A stretch of DNA of 64,000 nt. Source: Embiotoca jacksoni. Its lineage: Eukaryota; Chordata; Actinopteri; Embiotocidae. Below, in pieces: positions 23,788 to 35,190 of this stretch (its first letter is position 1; each line of letters opens with the position of its first letter). The notes under the pieces were generated by a model. It did no database searches. It worked only from the letters and a program-made list of their open reading frames with translations, and was not told where the DNA came from. The position numbers and the translations under genes were made by a program. Where the stretch lies: assembly GCA_022577435.1 (NCBI GenBank), contig JAKOON010000013.1, positions 5,057,001 through 5,121,000 of the forward strand. The letters are read 5' to 3'.

Positions 23788-25839
23788 GTAAGAACCGTGC
23801 ACCAGCTGGAAAATTTTAAACTCGGTGTATTGCTGTTAATTAAGTATAACTTGGTGAAACAAATGACAGTCGAGCTGAAAATATCAAGTTTTCAAGGTGC
23901 TAACCAAAGTTAACAATACAGACAGTGACCTGTAGCTAAAGCAAATAAATTTGGAAGTGTGTGTTGTGACTAACCTGAAGTTGTCAGTTATCACAGTTAC
24001 ATAACTGAAGTAAACCCTTGCTTTGTTCGAAATCACTCTATCCCTCTCATATTCACTACTTCCTAAATGTTGAACAGTCGAAAGTTTACTCTATATTTAG
24101 CTGTTAAGTTAGATTTCAGGAACATATTAATTATCAGCGTTGAATTATCACTGATGCGTGTAATGTCGTACAATGGTCGTTTTTTTAATCCACAAAATGT
24201 TCATGCGATAGAATCTGCTTTTTGATTCCATGGTACATTTATTTATGGCATACATTTTATACTCAGACTGCATATACTAAATAAACAATACAAATCCAAA
24301 CAAAAAAAACTGTAACTATTTTGCAATATGCAGTGTATTAAACAGGGAGGGACTTGGACTCAGTCACTCTCTTTTCAAGTACTTGTCTGTAAAGTCTGTG
24401 GGTCTTTAAAAACGTCAGAAATTTAAATTAGGACCTATTCTATTAATGTCTCAAATTCATAATTTCAACATTCTACCACTTAAATCGATTACCAGTGATA
24501 ATATTATTAATTTACAGAGGACCACAGCAAAATTAGAATTACAGCTAACATGAACTTTTCTTAACTCAGTTTAGGTTAAGATGCTGTCTCAAGTCCCAAA
24601 AGGTTAGATGTAGTACACAGAGTATTATTAACATGAATACTATCCCATTAGGAATATTCCTGTTGATAAAGATTAGTATCGTAGTAGTTTCAAGAGCCTA
24701 CATAGTTGAAATAATAATTAAGTCCTTGTTGAAAAAACACCACATTTAAGCGTTATTGCCTTTCCACTCTTAACTTTCTTCAGGCGCAAAACCGTGAAAC
24801 GCTGTTTTCCTCTTAGTGGTTTGTTAAAAGGTATTCTGGGAAATGTAGGGAATTGCTGACAGACAGGCTTTAATAAGGTTGAATGAAGTTGTTAAAACAT
24901 TGTCACTAAAAAGTAAATTACAAGACATCTTTACAAACTCTTGGAAGGTAAAAAGTGTCAACATCTATGTGATCTTTTTTCCTAAATTATTCCTGAGACA
25001 AATAAAGTCGTATTTATTAAATATAACTTGACAGTATACGATACTACACATGTTTAGGCTGAGTATACTGAATATTTAGTACACAAAAAAAGATTATTTA
25101 ACAGATTTCGGGGGAACATTTTGACCACAAATTACAGTTTTCACACTTGAAATGCAGTTTGTACTTTAAAGAGACTTGAGCTCAGCGTTTCCCCTAACAA
25201 ACAAAGACTAATGGAAAGAGCATTGGTGAATGGTTCCCTCTGTATATTATCCAGTGTTTAACATGTTGCTACACTGCACTTATGTATCTGCTTAAGTTGT
25301 GTTGGTAGCTTTTATGCCTTATCGGGGATCCTGCAAAACAGAAAAGTTTGGTAAAACTGAAAATGAAAAGATGTCAATAATTTGGTATCTGAGACAAAAT
25401 GAAGCCGATGCTGGTTATGTTTCCAGTGTTCAGTGTCAGTTCTTGGCTCATTATTGTGTGCAAGTGTATTTCCTAACATAGTTTTCTCCCAGACCTTCCA
25501 AGCTTTCATACCAATAGTTCTCTGATATGGAAGAGAAAAAAAAAAACCCATATTATTTCAATACTGTATTCATTTTGCATTAAACAAGGCACATTCATTC
25601 AAGACATATTTTCAGTCTGTCTTTCTCACACAAATATCCACAGAGATACACACATATCCATAGAGCGAGGCTGAAAAAACAATTACAGTTTCTCATTAAG
25701 GCACTCCTAATCCCTTTATGCAAAACACAGTTACACAAGTACACACAATGAGCAGAAAGAGAGAATGAGGGATGGCAGAAAAGAGGAGGGAGAGTGAAGA
25801 AAAAATGTAGCGCAAATGCGAGGAGAATAATTACATATA
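23788..25839. other. Non-coding, AT-rich
   Basis: Long AT-rich stretch with nothing recognisable except TTCTGGGAAATGTAG at 24834-24848, whose reverse complement resembles the ZNF143/Staf site (CTACAATTCCCAGAA). Frames at 25299-25843 are unremarkable. Confidence 0.5.
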
Positions 25840-26360
25840 TCATGAAGCCGTCCCTTTTATTTCGGATGTCACTTCTGATGTCACTGGCCGGCTTTGGCGC
25901 TAATTTGAATTCAGACCTTTATCAGTCGCCGGCAGCAGATTTTGAGTGACAGCGCCACCAAACGCCTCTCGCCAGCCGTCCTATTGATTTCTCTAAATCC
26001 CCAACAATAGCATTTGCATGCTTGTTTCTGTTATAATACAGATATGCCGTTTCGGAAATTAAAGAGCGGCAGGCAGACCAGAGGTAACTAATTGTGTGTC
26101 TGTGTAATGAGTGCAGTTTCAATTTGATATAACCCACAGCTTTTCCCCTCGCAGGCCTGCGCTAAGTACTTTCAAGTCTTTGTGGGGAAATAATTGATTT
26201 TTTGTGCTTTGGGCACAGGGAAAACTATTATGATCTTTTTGAATAATGGCAGCAGGAGAAAAGGCACGTTGAACGATTTAAATTGGTATTAGAGGAGAGG
26301 AAGGAAGGAAAGGAGGGCTTGGTGACGGGCGGCGGACTGATAGCATAGCGGAGTTCTGGA
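25840..26360. promoter_or_regulatory. Candidate enhancer with SOX/POU motifs
   Basis: A long non-repetitive block. Notable sites are AACAAT at 26003-26008 and a perfect octamer ATTTGCAT at 26012-26019, three bases apart, plus CGCTAATTTGAATTC, TAACTAATTG, GATTTCTC and AATAATTGATTTT. An acceptor-like TTTTCCCCTCGCAG ends at 26154, followed by a 13-codon frame to TAA. Enhancer identity is inference. Confidence 0.4.
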
Positions 26361-27039
<679 letters not shown>

Positions 27040-27400
27040 GTTTCTTTTGTAACAAAAGCAGGGTTTCTTCGTTAATTCGGCATGTTCTAATTTCACACTC
27101 TTAATTCTACGCAGAGATAAACAGGTTTTTCCATTGTGGACGAAGGTGGTGGCGGGAGAGGGAGCAGGGGGGGCTACAAGCTTTGCACTCCTGTTGTCGT
27201 TTTACACAGTGGAGGGCAACAACCATGCCATGTTCTCTTGTCCTTTGAAGCCCACTGGTTCCCCATTAAAATTACGGCGACCACTTTCAATGGCATTATC
27301 CAATACTCAAGGCTTCTGAGTGACAGTTGAGCACAAAAGCAATCGAGAGGACGGGTTTGGGAAGACATACTGTCAGCGAGAAATCTTGTGAAGCAGGCAC
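27040..27400. promoter_or_regulatory. Candidate enhancer with SOX motif
   Basis: GTTAATTCGGC, CTAATTTCAC, CTTAATTCTACGC and a SOX-type CCATTGT at 27131-27137 lie on the left. A GGTGGCGGGAG insert follows, then a non-repetitive block with CCATTAAAATTACGGC and CAATGGCATTATCC. Frames at 27134-27446 do not resemble proteins. Confidence 0.37.
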
Positions 27401-28219
27401 ACCAACAGTGTACCACCAACATCAAGAACAAGCAGAGCATGAGCACAGCACTTGCATGTTTTCCTATAACACAGCATGGGCATGTTATAATAGTTAGAGC
27501 TTAGTATTAGTGGGCTAAATTTCAAAGTGACACAAATATTGTACATAGTGACAATATGGAGAGCATTATAGAGAAATTGACCATATCTTTTTGCATAAAA
27601 ATATAAAGATAAATGTTAAATTATTGTTATAAACCAAAATTCTGCAAACCAAAAGTGTTATTTCAGTTTGCTTGAGTTTTTGAGTTTTTACTGTTTTTGA
27701 TCACAAAATATTTAATGAGAGGCTATATTTGTTGAAACATCAAGACAATTTATGTTATAGTTTATTATATAAAACCTTGTGCTTTTTTTTTTTTTTTTTT
27801 TTTTACTTCTGTGTGTGGTCTGTCTTAACTCTGAAAAACGAAATGATAGTAATAATAAAACTCTTAAGAGAATAATTGTCACAGTTGAACTCTTGGTGTG
27901 AAAAGCAAACACTGGGCTAAATTTAAACTATATCTCCAATTAATACTTCAGTTAGCTCTTTGAATGAATAAGCCTACTGAGTATTGATTTTTGGATCTGT
28001 GAGGTTGTCTGTACACGTACGCTGTCTATGAATACCAGGATCATACATGGTACGCTGGGAGAAAAGAATAAACTGCAGGGATAGACGACCGGAGCGGAGG
28101 CAGCAGCAGTCGTGTGCAGGTTGCTGTGCTTTGCCCTGTCGCATCTCCTGTCAATACAGCCCAGATGTGATGGCTTAATACTGTTAGCGCAGGCTTAGCA
28201 GGGTGTGGTGTGACACTGA

Positions 28220-28223
<4 letters not shown>
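27401..28223. other. Non-coding, AT-rich with poly-T
   Basis: A run of 22 T lies at 27783-27804 within AT-rich sequence. No attached retroelement body is recognisable. Confidence 0.55.

Positions 28224-28268
<45 letters not shown>
28224..28268. repeat. (GT)n microsatellite
   Basis: 45 bases of GT, 77 bases from a CA array of opposite strand sense. Confidence 0.96.
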
Positions 28269-28271
<3 letters not shown>

Positions 28272-28344
28272 GGTAAACTCATGCAAACAGAAAGGCAGTG
28301 TGTGTGCTGAATGGCCCCCAGCCACTGTGTCCATCTCCCAAGTC

Positions 28345-28345
<1 letters not shown>

Positions 28346-28435
<90 letters not shown>
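28346..28435. repeat. (AC)n microsatellite, 90 bp
   Basis: Uninterrupted AC. With the upstream GT array it forms a potential stem of up to 45 bp. The 161-codon minus-strand frame across both (28041-28526) is an artefact of the arrays. Confidence 0.97.
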
Positions 28436-28436
<1 letters not shown>

Positions 28437-28814
28437 AAGGCAAGGACCTATTGTGCCAGTCACACTGTTTCTTATGACCCTCTGTGAAGAGTAAGCAGGC
28501 TGGTCTGAGGACCTACACAAACCCAAGATTTATTTGAAAAATCACATCAAAATAATTATTACAAATATTATAAATATATACTTTTATAATGCAAATGCAC
28601 TTTGTATGTATTTCATTTTTGTAACAGTACTGTATTTATGTTATTATTCTAATGACTTAAACTCGACTAGTAATTTGAATAACATTTATTGTAGAAATAC
28701 AATATCATTTTATGTACCTTTGGGTGCGTGTGTGTATGCGTGCTGTGTTTATTCAGAACGTCTATTGTTGAATTCCCCTTATGTTTTCCAACAAGGTGCT
28801 GCATGCAATTAATT
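28436..28814. other. Non-coding, AT-rich
   Basis: Plain AT-rich sequence. The frame at 28534-28812 (asparagine/tyrosine-rich) reflects composition. Confidence 0.5.
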
Positions 28815-29050
28815 TGATTTGAAAAAAAAAATCAAACCCAGAAATGCCATTAATGTGAGAGTGTTCCCTGCTATAAACCCAGAGGCTCATAACCCAAAGA
28901 GATGCTGTCAGCTGCAGAGTGTTTGTGACAGTTAGACGTGTCAGAAAATTGTGTTTATTTTCACTTGATGGCCTTTTCAGCTGCACGCTGCTGAAAAGGA
29001 GAGCGCGTTACTCAAAGGCAAAGTTATCGTGATGATTGGGCCAATCCTTG
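28815..29050. promoter_or_regulatory. Candidate regulatory block with CCAAT palindrome
   Basis: ATTTGATTT and AAATCAAAC at 28814-28837 form a small AT hairpin. CCATTAATGTG, CTATAAAC and, near the end, GATTGGGCCAATC at 29034-29046 follow. The last is two head-to-head CCAAT boxes with a single-base centre (NF-Y or NFI-like). Confidence 0.33.
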
Positions 29051-29549
29051 GAGACAATAGTTGGATTTTACATAATTTAGGATTGAATCAAGTGAAATGA
29101 CATTAAATGAATAAATTACGTAGCATGCCTAAAGTCAATTGGGTGATGTGAAATGTTTTAGCTGGTGAGTTTAAATGTACATTTATAGGACAAATTAGCA
29201 TTTGTTTAAATAAGATAAAAATTATAACACTTCTTCCTGATGACAAAAATGTTCCGTGCCAGTGTGGGTGTGCCACGCGCATATATCATCTCAGTGTTAT
29301 GATATCAGTGCAGAGAGTGTGTGTACGGCTTGCAATACGTTCGTCCCAGAGTGTGTGATGCAAAATGAGCCACTTAAGAGTGTACACACACACCGCTCAG
29401 AGCACTTGGCCTCTCCTTCTATCCCTCTCTCTTTCTCCATCCCTCTCTCCTCACCCTCTTTCCATCCGTCTCCCCCTGTTTGTCCCCTCTTTCCAAATGA
29501 ACCTCCTCTATCCTCCTTTCTCCCTCCATCTCTCTCGCTCTCTCTCTCA
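29051..29549. other. Non-coding, plain then CT-rich
   Basis: Plain sequence to ~29400, then a long CT/CCT-rich tract to 29549. Proline/serine/leucine-rich frames at 29256-29573 come from it. Confidence 0.55.
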
Positions 29550-29880
29550 GGGAAGCTGCGGTGGTTAATTTAGTTGGTCATAACTAATAGCAGCTAATCT
29601 GCAAGCAGGAGTCTGCCGAGGATATTGGACAGTGTCGAGGTTAATCGCAGCCCGCCCGGTTAGCCAAGGCAGACAAGGGGAGGAGGGTGGTGGAGGAAGA
29701 GGTGGTGGAGGAGGAGGAGGAGGAGGAGGAGGGCTTAATTCCACCGAAGGCAAATGGCATGCCGGTTTTTATCTGGGCTCCTGATAAGGCAGCGCTAATA
29801 CACCGAGGAGAATGGATGCTCAAGGGCCGGGTTCCCCTTATCAGCAAACTTTACAACAGGAGCCCCGGACTAACGGCGCA
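29550..29880. promoter_or_regulatory. Candidate enhancer with paired GATA sites
   Basis: GGTTAATTTAGTTGG and ATAACTAATAGCAGCTAATC open the block. After a GGA repeat, CTGATAAGG at 29781-29789 and CCTTATCAG at 29836-29844 are exact inverted copies of one GATA site, with a third core in TTTTATCTGG. Otherwise non-repetitive and without protein frames. Confidence 0.42.
29680..29731. repeat. (GGA)n purine tract
   Basis: GGA/GGT triplets interrupt the candidate enhancer. The reverse-complement CCT/CCA tract lies at 30036-30105. Confidence 0.85.
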
Positions 29881-30035
29881 ACCCCCACGCCGTGCACAAT
29901 AAGCACCTCATTTCACCTCTCAAGCAGAACTATCGCCACACCACCACCCACTACCCACCCGCCCCTCTCCGTACGCCTGCATGCACGTACACACTTACAC
30001 CGCATCCTCTCCACTTCACTTTTTCCTGGTCACCA

Positions 30036-30105
30036 ACCCCGCCCACCGCCACCGCCACCTCCATCTCCACCACCTCCTCCTCCTCCTCCTCTGCCACCAT
30101 CCCAT
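30036..30105. repeat. (CCA/CCT)n pyrimidine-rich tract
   Basis: CCGCCACC and CCTCCTCCT triplets. Overlapping proline-, serine- or glutamate-rich frames of up to 150 codons at 29812-30264 are composition artefacts. Confidence 0.85.
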
Positions 30106-30169
30106 CAAGCCGCAGAACACACACATTTACGTGGACACACACACTTGCACACGCACTTACATACGCGGT

Positions 30170-30440
30170 GCTTCTTCCCTTGCCGTCTCTCTGCAGCTCA
30201 GAGCAGGCAGCCACCAGGAATGGGGGAGTATTATGAGCGTGGGCTAATTGGAAGATCACTCTAATGCATTAAGAGATAAAATAGTTTGGCTGCGGGCCTA
30301 GAGGCAGGATCAGAACAACATTGGAGGAAGCTATCTGGCCCTGTCACACATTCGCAGATTTCCATACTAACGCAGAGAGAGCAATTACCCCAAACACAGA
30401 GCTCTGTTGGCGCTACAACACACTCCCTGCCAGTACCACG
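30170..30440. promoter_or_regulatory. Candidate conserved non-coding block
   Basis: After a CT tract and an acceptor-like CTCTCTGCAG (ends 30195), the sequence is non-repetitive: GGGCTAATTGGAAG, CTCTAATGCATTAAG and GATAAAATAG. Homeodomain-type cores and the absence of repeats suggest an enhancer. Confidence 0.33.
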
Positions 30441-30458
30441 GCCCCAGGAAATTAGAGG

Positions 30459-30461
<3 letters not shown>

Positions 30462-30523
<62 letters not shown>
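30462..30523. repeat. (GT)n microsatellite
   Basis: 62 bases of GT. Confidence 0.97.
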
Positions 30524-30524
<1 letters not shown>

Positions 30525-31189
30525 TGTGAATAAGCTTCGGCAAGGGAGGAAATTGGCTTAGTGTTGTTTGATTGTGTATTTGTTTTCTGGGTAAAAGAGG
30601 CAGGAATTGGCTTTAGGATGAGTTTGGGCTTTACAGGGTGGCCTTGGGTGTGTCGTGGAGGGGGGGAGAGAACGGTACGTAGAGAGAGAGACACACACAT
30701 CCACCAAAACAAAGATATTAAGACAGTAGGCTAATCAACATGGCTAATAGAGAAACAGGCATCTGCTTGCTTACACCCAGTCTGTGTTGTTTTTCACATG
30801 CTAATCACTGTTTGTTATTACAGTCAGTGGGAGGTGTGCGTATTTGGATGTGATTGTGAGTGCGTTTGTGTGTATTTGGCTGATTTCTCTGTTTACTGCT
30901 CTTTGACAATATCGTCCTCTACGTTCGCTGCTTTTTAAAAGTAGGTCCATCTGGTTCAATTTTGTTAATTTGCGAGTGCTGTTTGAAGTGAAGGTTTCAA
31001 ACTTCACAAGTTCAGGATCATGAATTTTGTTAACTGGCGTTAAAAGAAGATACAAAAGATACTTTGTACCATCGAATCATAAAGAACATTTAAATAACCA
31101 TGCAAATAGTTCTTGATGAAGTTACCGTGGCTAAAATTATGTTGACTTTGCTTGTTTGGCGCCTCACAACTGCTTTACCAGACCAGCAA
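30524..31189. other. Non-coding, nothing recognisable
   Basis: Plain sequence. Confidence 0.5.
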
Positions 31190-31690
31190 ATTGTTTTGGA
31201 TCCCGTCCCGCTGACTCTCCAAGCACTCAGTATTAATACAGTTTTTCTCTGTGGCACCTGTAGGCCGGAGTAGCGAGTGTAACAGGTAGGCGCTTCCTGT
31301 CAAAGTCTGCCTGGCGGGGCTTGTTTGGATTGAGTCTGTCCTGGCATCCGCCTGTGGGCAGAAACAAGGACTCCCTTGACTCTCCTCGACTAAATGGATA
31401 ACAGGTCACGGCTGGGAAGAGAAGGTGCTTACGGTCAGAGCGATTTCATACCTTAACTGAGACGAGACCGCTTAGCCAACACGGCACGGGCTTTACAGAC
31501 AAAAAACACACAGAGGTCTTCGTAGATCCTCGCTGTAGGGTGGGACAGACAACAGCCCACAGCGTCCTCAACCATTGTTGCCTATGATTTGCCGTTAAAT
31601 CCAATTTATCGCTGTTATGGAAATGCATCTCTACCCATAGGGCACATAAGGCTGGGTTTATTCCACACAACCCCTCCGTTTATCCATTCC
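31190..31690. promoter_or_regulatory. Possible conserved non-coding block
   Basis: Balanced, non-repetitive sequence with CGACTAAATGGATAACAGG and repeated CTCCCTTGACTCTCC-type words. A 74-codon minus-strand frame at 31446-31670 has no recognisable domain. Weaker candidate than its neighbours. Confidence 0.22.
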
Positions 31691-32496
31691 TCATCCCCTT
31701 GTTGATTTGTTCCGGTGACACAGCTTAGATTTATGTAACAGCAGCCTGGGGATACAGTACATTATAGTACTTACATATTACTGTATATCCTTTCAGTATT
31801 TCTTGGAGTTATTGATCAGTGGTGGTATGTAGTAATCTAATAGTTATTAGAAAGAAATCACTGAAAAAAGAAAAGAAAATAGGTTAACAAATATTACTCT
31901 GTCTATATCCCAGTTTTATGAGGAGGTAACTTCCATTATAGAAATAGTCCCCATGAAAACTAAGAGGGATACTGATTCGGTTGAGAAATGCAGATTTTTT
32001 TTTTTTTTTTTTATGTAATTTTTCACTGCTGTATGCATTACAGGGTAAATGTAATTTACATCCATTGGGATGGAAGCAGAAATCGTTACGACCGATATCT
32101 CAAAATCAGGGAAAAGAAAAGAAAACTGTCTGATAAAGTTAAGTAAGAAAATGCTTTGCTTTTTTAAAATGTGGGAAAATTGACCTTTCAAATATGGGTT
32201 AAATGGTCCCTGCACTCTATTTACTTCTATGAACCTTCTCATCTTTTTGTCTAAAAAGCTAAATATGCCCCAAAAAGAGTCGAACAATAAAGGACGGCAA
32301 AACACTCCCACAAACATACATGAACTCAGACACGTTGACAGACGGTGTCATGTGGGACGGTGCATGTTTTCCCTCCACCCCCTGTGCAGTTTGCTAATTG
32401 CTCACAGGGTGATATGTAACAACTGGAGCAACTCCCGGCGCAGTTTTCATTTCACCAGGGATAAACAAAGGCTCGCTTTGTCGAAGTGGGCTGGTG

Positions 32497-32497
<1 letters not shown>
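31691..32497. other. Non-coding with poly-T and possible MITE scrap
   Basis: A run of ~18 T at 31995-32012 precedes ATGTAATTTTTCA, a 13-base match to the foldback MITE at 16.0 kb, and a near-palindrome GTAAATGTAATTTAC. Too little to call a second copy. The 133-codon minus-strand frame at 31916-32317 has no recognised domain. Confidence 0.4.

Positions 32498-32574
<77 letters not shown>
32498..32574. repeat. (TG)n microsatellite, 77 bp
   Basis: Uninterrupted TG, followed by a weak TG/AC patch at 32588-32674. Confidence 0.97.
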
Positions 32575-32576
<2 letters not shown>

Positions 32577-32995
32577 ATAGCCTGAATGTGCGTGTGTGTG
32601 TCGGTAGATGCTAAGGTGTATGAAGAGATGCATCATCAGACAAAATATATTCATTATCACACACACACACACACAGACTCACACACGCAAGCCACCGGCA
32701 CATTCGAATGTTTTCCACTATGCAAGGAGATTGGTTCCAGGTGTCAGTGAGAGGCAGCGAATGGCAGTGAGGCCAAGATATCCGAGATAGCATGTCTGAG
32801 CAGAGGATTTCAAAGTGTTAAGATACGCCGTTACACTTCAAACACTCCATCTTCCAGTCTGGTTCACACACACTCGTACAAGCATACGTATACACACCCA
32901 GACACTCACATCAGATCAATATAGGCTGGGACGGTGACACTGAGATGCTCAATGTGAGGCCAAGAGCTTTTTCTATCTGTCTGTTTCTGCTCCAG
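32575..32995. other. Non-coding, nothing recognisable
   Basis: Plain sequence with short CA-rich patches. Confidence 0.5.
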
Positions 32996-33048
32996 TCTCG
33001 TCTCGTCTCTCCTCGTCTCTCCTCTCCTCTCCTCTCCTCTCCTCTCCA
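32996..33048. repeat. (CTCGT)n/(CTCTC)n pentamer microsatellite
   Basis: Begins as CTCGT-type units and becomes CTCTC units. The CT-rich tail continues to ~33175. Confidence 0.9.
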
Positions 33049-33184
33049 CCTGTCTACTCCCTTTGCTTCTGCAATCTTCTCTTCAAACAGTCCACTGTGG
33101 GGCATTGTCTCACCTCCACTTGTCTCCTCCTCCCCCGTCCTCTCTTCCTCTGCTCTCCAGCCGTACCCTCCCTCCTCATTGTCC

Positions 33185-33350
33185 CTGTGAAACAATTGGC
33201 AGATGTAACATTTAATTACGGCTGTATCTCCTCAGGCGCTGTCGAGGCAGAGCGAACCTAACGCCACTCAGAGCAAAGGAGGAGTTGCATTACAATTTGC
33301 TGTGAAGTGATTTATTCGCCGAACAAGGTGGGAGAGGGGTGGGGGAGAGA
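33185..33350. promoter_or_regulatory. Candidate conserved non-coding block
   Basis: CATTTAATTACGGC (homeodomain core), GCATTACAATTTGC and GTGATTTATTCG (HOX/PBX-like) in non-repetitive sequence. Confidence 0.35.
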
Positions 33351-33404
33351 ACCAAATAGGAAAGGTAATTTCTCAATACTCGCTACAAAAAGGTCAAATG
33401 CTTT

Positions 33405-33745
33405 TTAATGACTGTGTTTTCTGATAATGCGGAATGGAGTATGGCGGAGGCTACAGTGAAGGCGGTGCCGGTGAGGGGGGAAGTGGGCCTGGCAATAATA
33501 AAGTTGCAGATTGATATCAAATTGTGACGTTTTAATGGAGTCTTGTGGCTGAGGACTTCATTTGCAACGTGGCACGGCCCTCGCCTCGCCACGACTGTCA
33601 CCGCGTGTGATTTCTCTATTCCAGGCGGAGCCTGTCGCTGTTGTTTGCCATCAACGCGAGCCAATTTTAAAAGAGCAAATGAAGTGTGGCCTATTAAATG
33701 TTGCCATTCACACAGTCATCGGGGGTTATTGAATGGTGATTAAAA
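33405..33745. promoter_or_regulatory. Candidate conserved non-coding block
   Basis: AATAATAAAG, GATTGATATCAAATTG, GTTTTAATGG, CCAATTTTAAAAG and CTATTAAATG occur over 340 bases without repeats. A 66-codon frame at 33543-33743 and a 93-codon minus-strand frame at 33383-33664 run through it, but neither resembles a protein I know. Confidence 0.4.
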
Positions 33746-34869
33746 CAAGAGAGAGAGAAGATATGACTATGTGCGCAAACTGAACGAGCCGCATAGTTCT
33801 GATACCCGGTGTGCATGCAGGGCAGGGAGGAGACAGAACAGGGAAGTGAATAAAAAGAGAAGAGAACTGATAAGGACAGCAGGGGTGGAGTTAATTAATG
33901 AAGACGACAGCCATACAGCAGCCACAGACAAGACATCCAGTTTCATACAGTAGTCAAACTAATTTATATTCCAAGGCTCTTCAGGAAAGGTCAAATATTT
34001 TTAGCAGTCTAGTCCTTTTTGTGGCCTCCTTAAAGCATTCCTGATTTCCTGTAACCCTCTTTTTTTTATAACAACATCTCAGACCAATTTATTTTTTAAT
34101 TGTTGAAAAAAGTTACAGCTCCTGTTAACCATTAAATATAACACTAACTCTAATGAATACAGCAACGGTGAGCTACAGCAAGACGCAAGTCTCAAAAAGG
34201 AAAATGTTGCAGCCGATCTTTATATTCAGCACCATAAACTGTTTTTTTTTAATCACAGTAGAATGCAGCTTTAACCTTTAAAACTTCCCCAAAAGACAAT
34301 TTGTGACCATTTTATATCCATATATTATATGTATATGCGTTTGTGAGGCATTGCTTTTTTTACCAGCATAAAAATGAAGTGGCCTCCAGATTGCAGTGTT
34401 TAGGTGCAAGCTATTTTACATCCAACCATTATAATTTAGAGTGAACTGATCCTTTATCTTCTCAAACAGGGTCATACTGTGGCCTATATGAGTTGATATG
34501 TATAGGCCATTGTTTCTGCGACTTGATTTGACAGCTTCAAATGTAGTGCAGATTAGCTGGTGCATCTGTGTGTAGATGGCTCCACAATATAATTTAACAG
34601 ACAGCTATTTTGAAATTGACTTCACCAGCTCAAATGTAGCATGTGCCCACAGATTGTATGGCCACTTGGAGTTTCACCAACACTAATGTTATGTATGCAC
34701 AAAAGGAGCCTTTCAAAATTGATGCGGTTTTAATTATAGCTTTGCCAATATGCAACAGTACGGCCATGTAGTGTATTTGTACTAAATGTGGCTCCAAGTC
34801 CACAGGAATTATCAGTCTATTGCTCAACACCCCCCACCCCCCCATACTACCACCCCCATCATCATCATC
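33746..34869. other. Non-coding, nothing recognisable
   Basis: Purine-rich at 33746-33860, then AT-rich plain sequence. Confidence 0.5.
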
Positions 34870-35190
34870 CACACCCTAGTCCTGTTTTGAAAATTACATA
34901 ATTCTCCTTATTAATGAGCGTGAATTGTACTCGACAATTAGAGATGGGTGGAAAATGTTAAGTTGGGTGTAGAGAGAAATGCTTCCAATTACACGGCGAC
35001 ACGGGGCCTTGTACCTTCCCAGCCTCCACCGCCGGTAATTAAATCCACAAGCTTCTTAACGAGGCAGCCATGAAATAAGAGTTGAAGGGTTAATGCGACT
35101 ATCATTCCTCCCCGCAGAACGACTCCATGAGGCGCGCGCACACACACATTACCATAAATATCTACAACAACACAGAGCACCCTCATTCTG
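34870..35190. promoter_or_regulatory. Candidate conserved non-coding block
   Basis: ATTACATAATTC, TTATTAATGAGCG, CGACAATTAGAG, GGTAATTAAATCC and GGGTTAATGCGAC: five TAAT-type cores in 320 bases of otherwise mixed, non-repetitive sequence. Confidence 0.4.

Noticed and set aside
28041..28526. 161-codon minus-strand open frame
   Set aside because: It runs through a GT and a CA array, so the long frame is produced by Thr-His/Cys-Val dipeptide repeats, not by a gene.
30170..30195. Splice acceptors at CT tracts (near 29549, 30195, 50655)
   Set aside because: Any long CT tract ending in CAG looks like an acceptor; no frame or donor follows.
29812..30264. 150-codon proline/histidine-rich frame and overlapping frames
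   Set aside because: All frames on both strands are open because of CCT/GGA triplets; no domain.
31995..32080. Possible second copy of the 16.0-kb foldback MITE
   Set aside because: Only ATGTAATTTTTCA and a general AT-rich palindrome are shared; no matching terminal arms.
34225..34241. REST/RE1-like sequence TTCAGCACCATAAACTG
   Set aside because: The left half matches well but the right half differs at two core positions; expected by chance in 64 kb.
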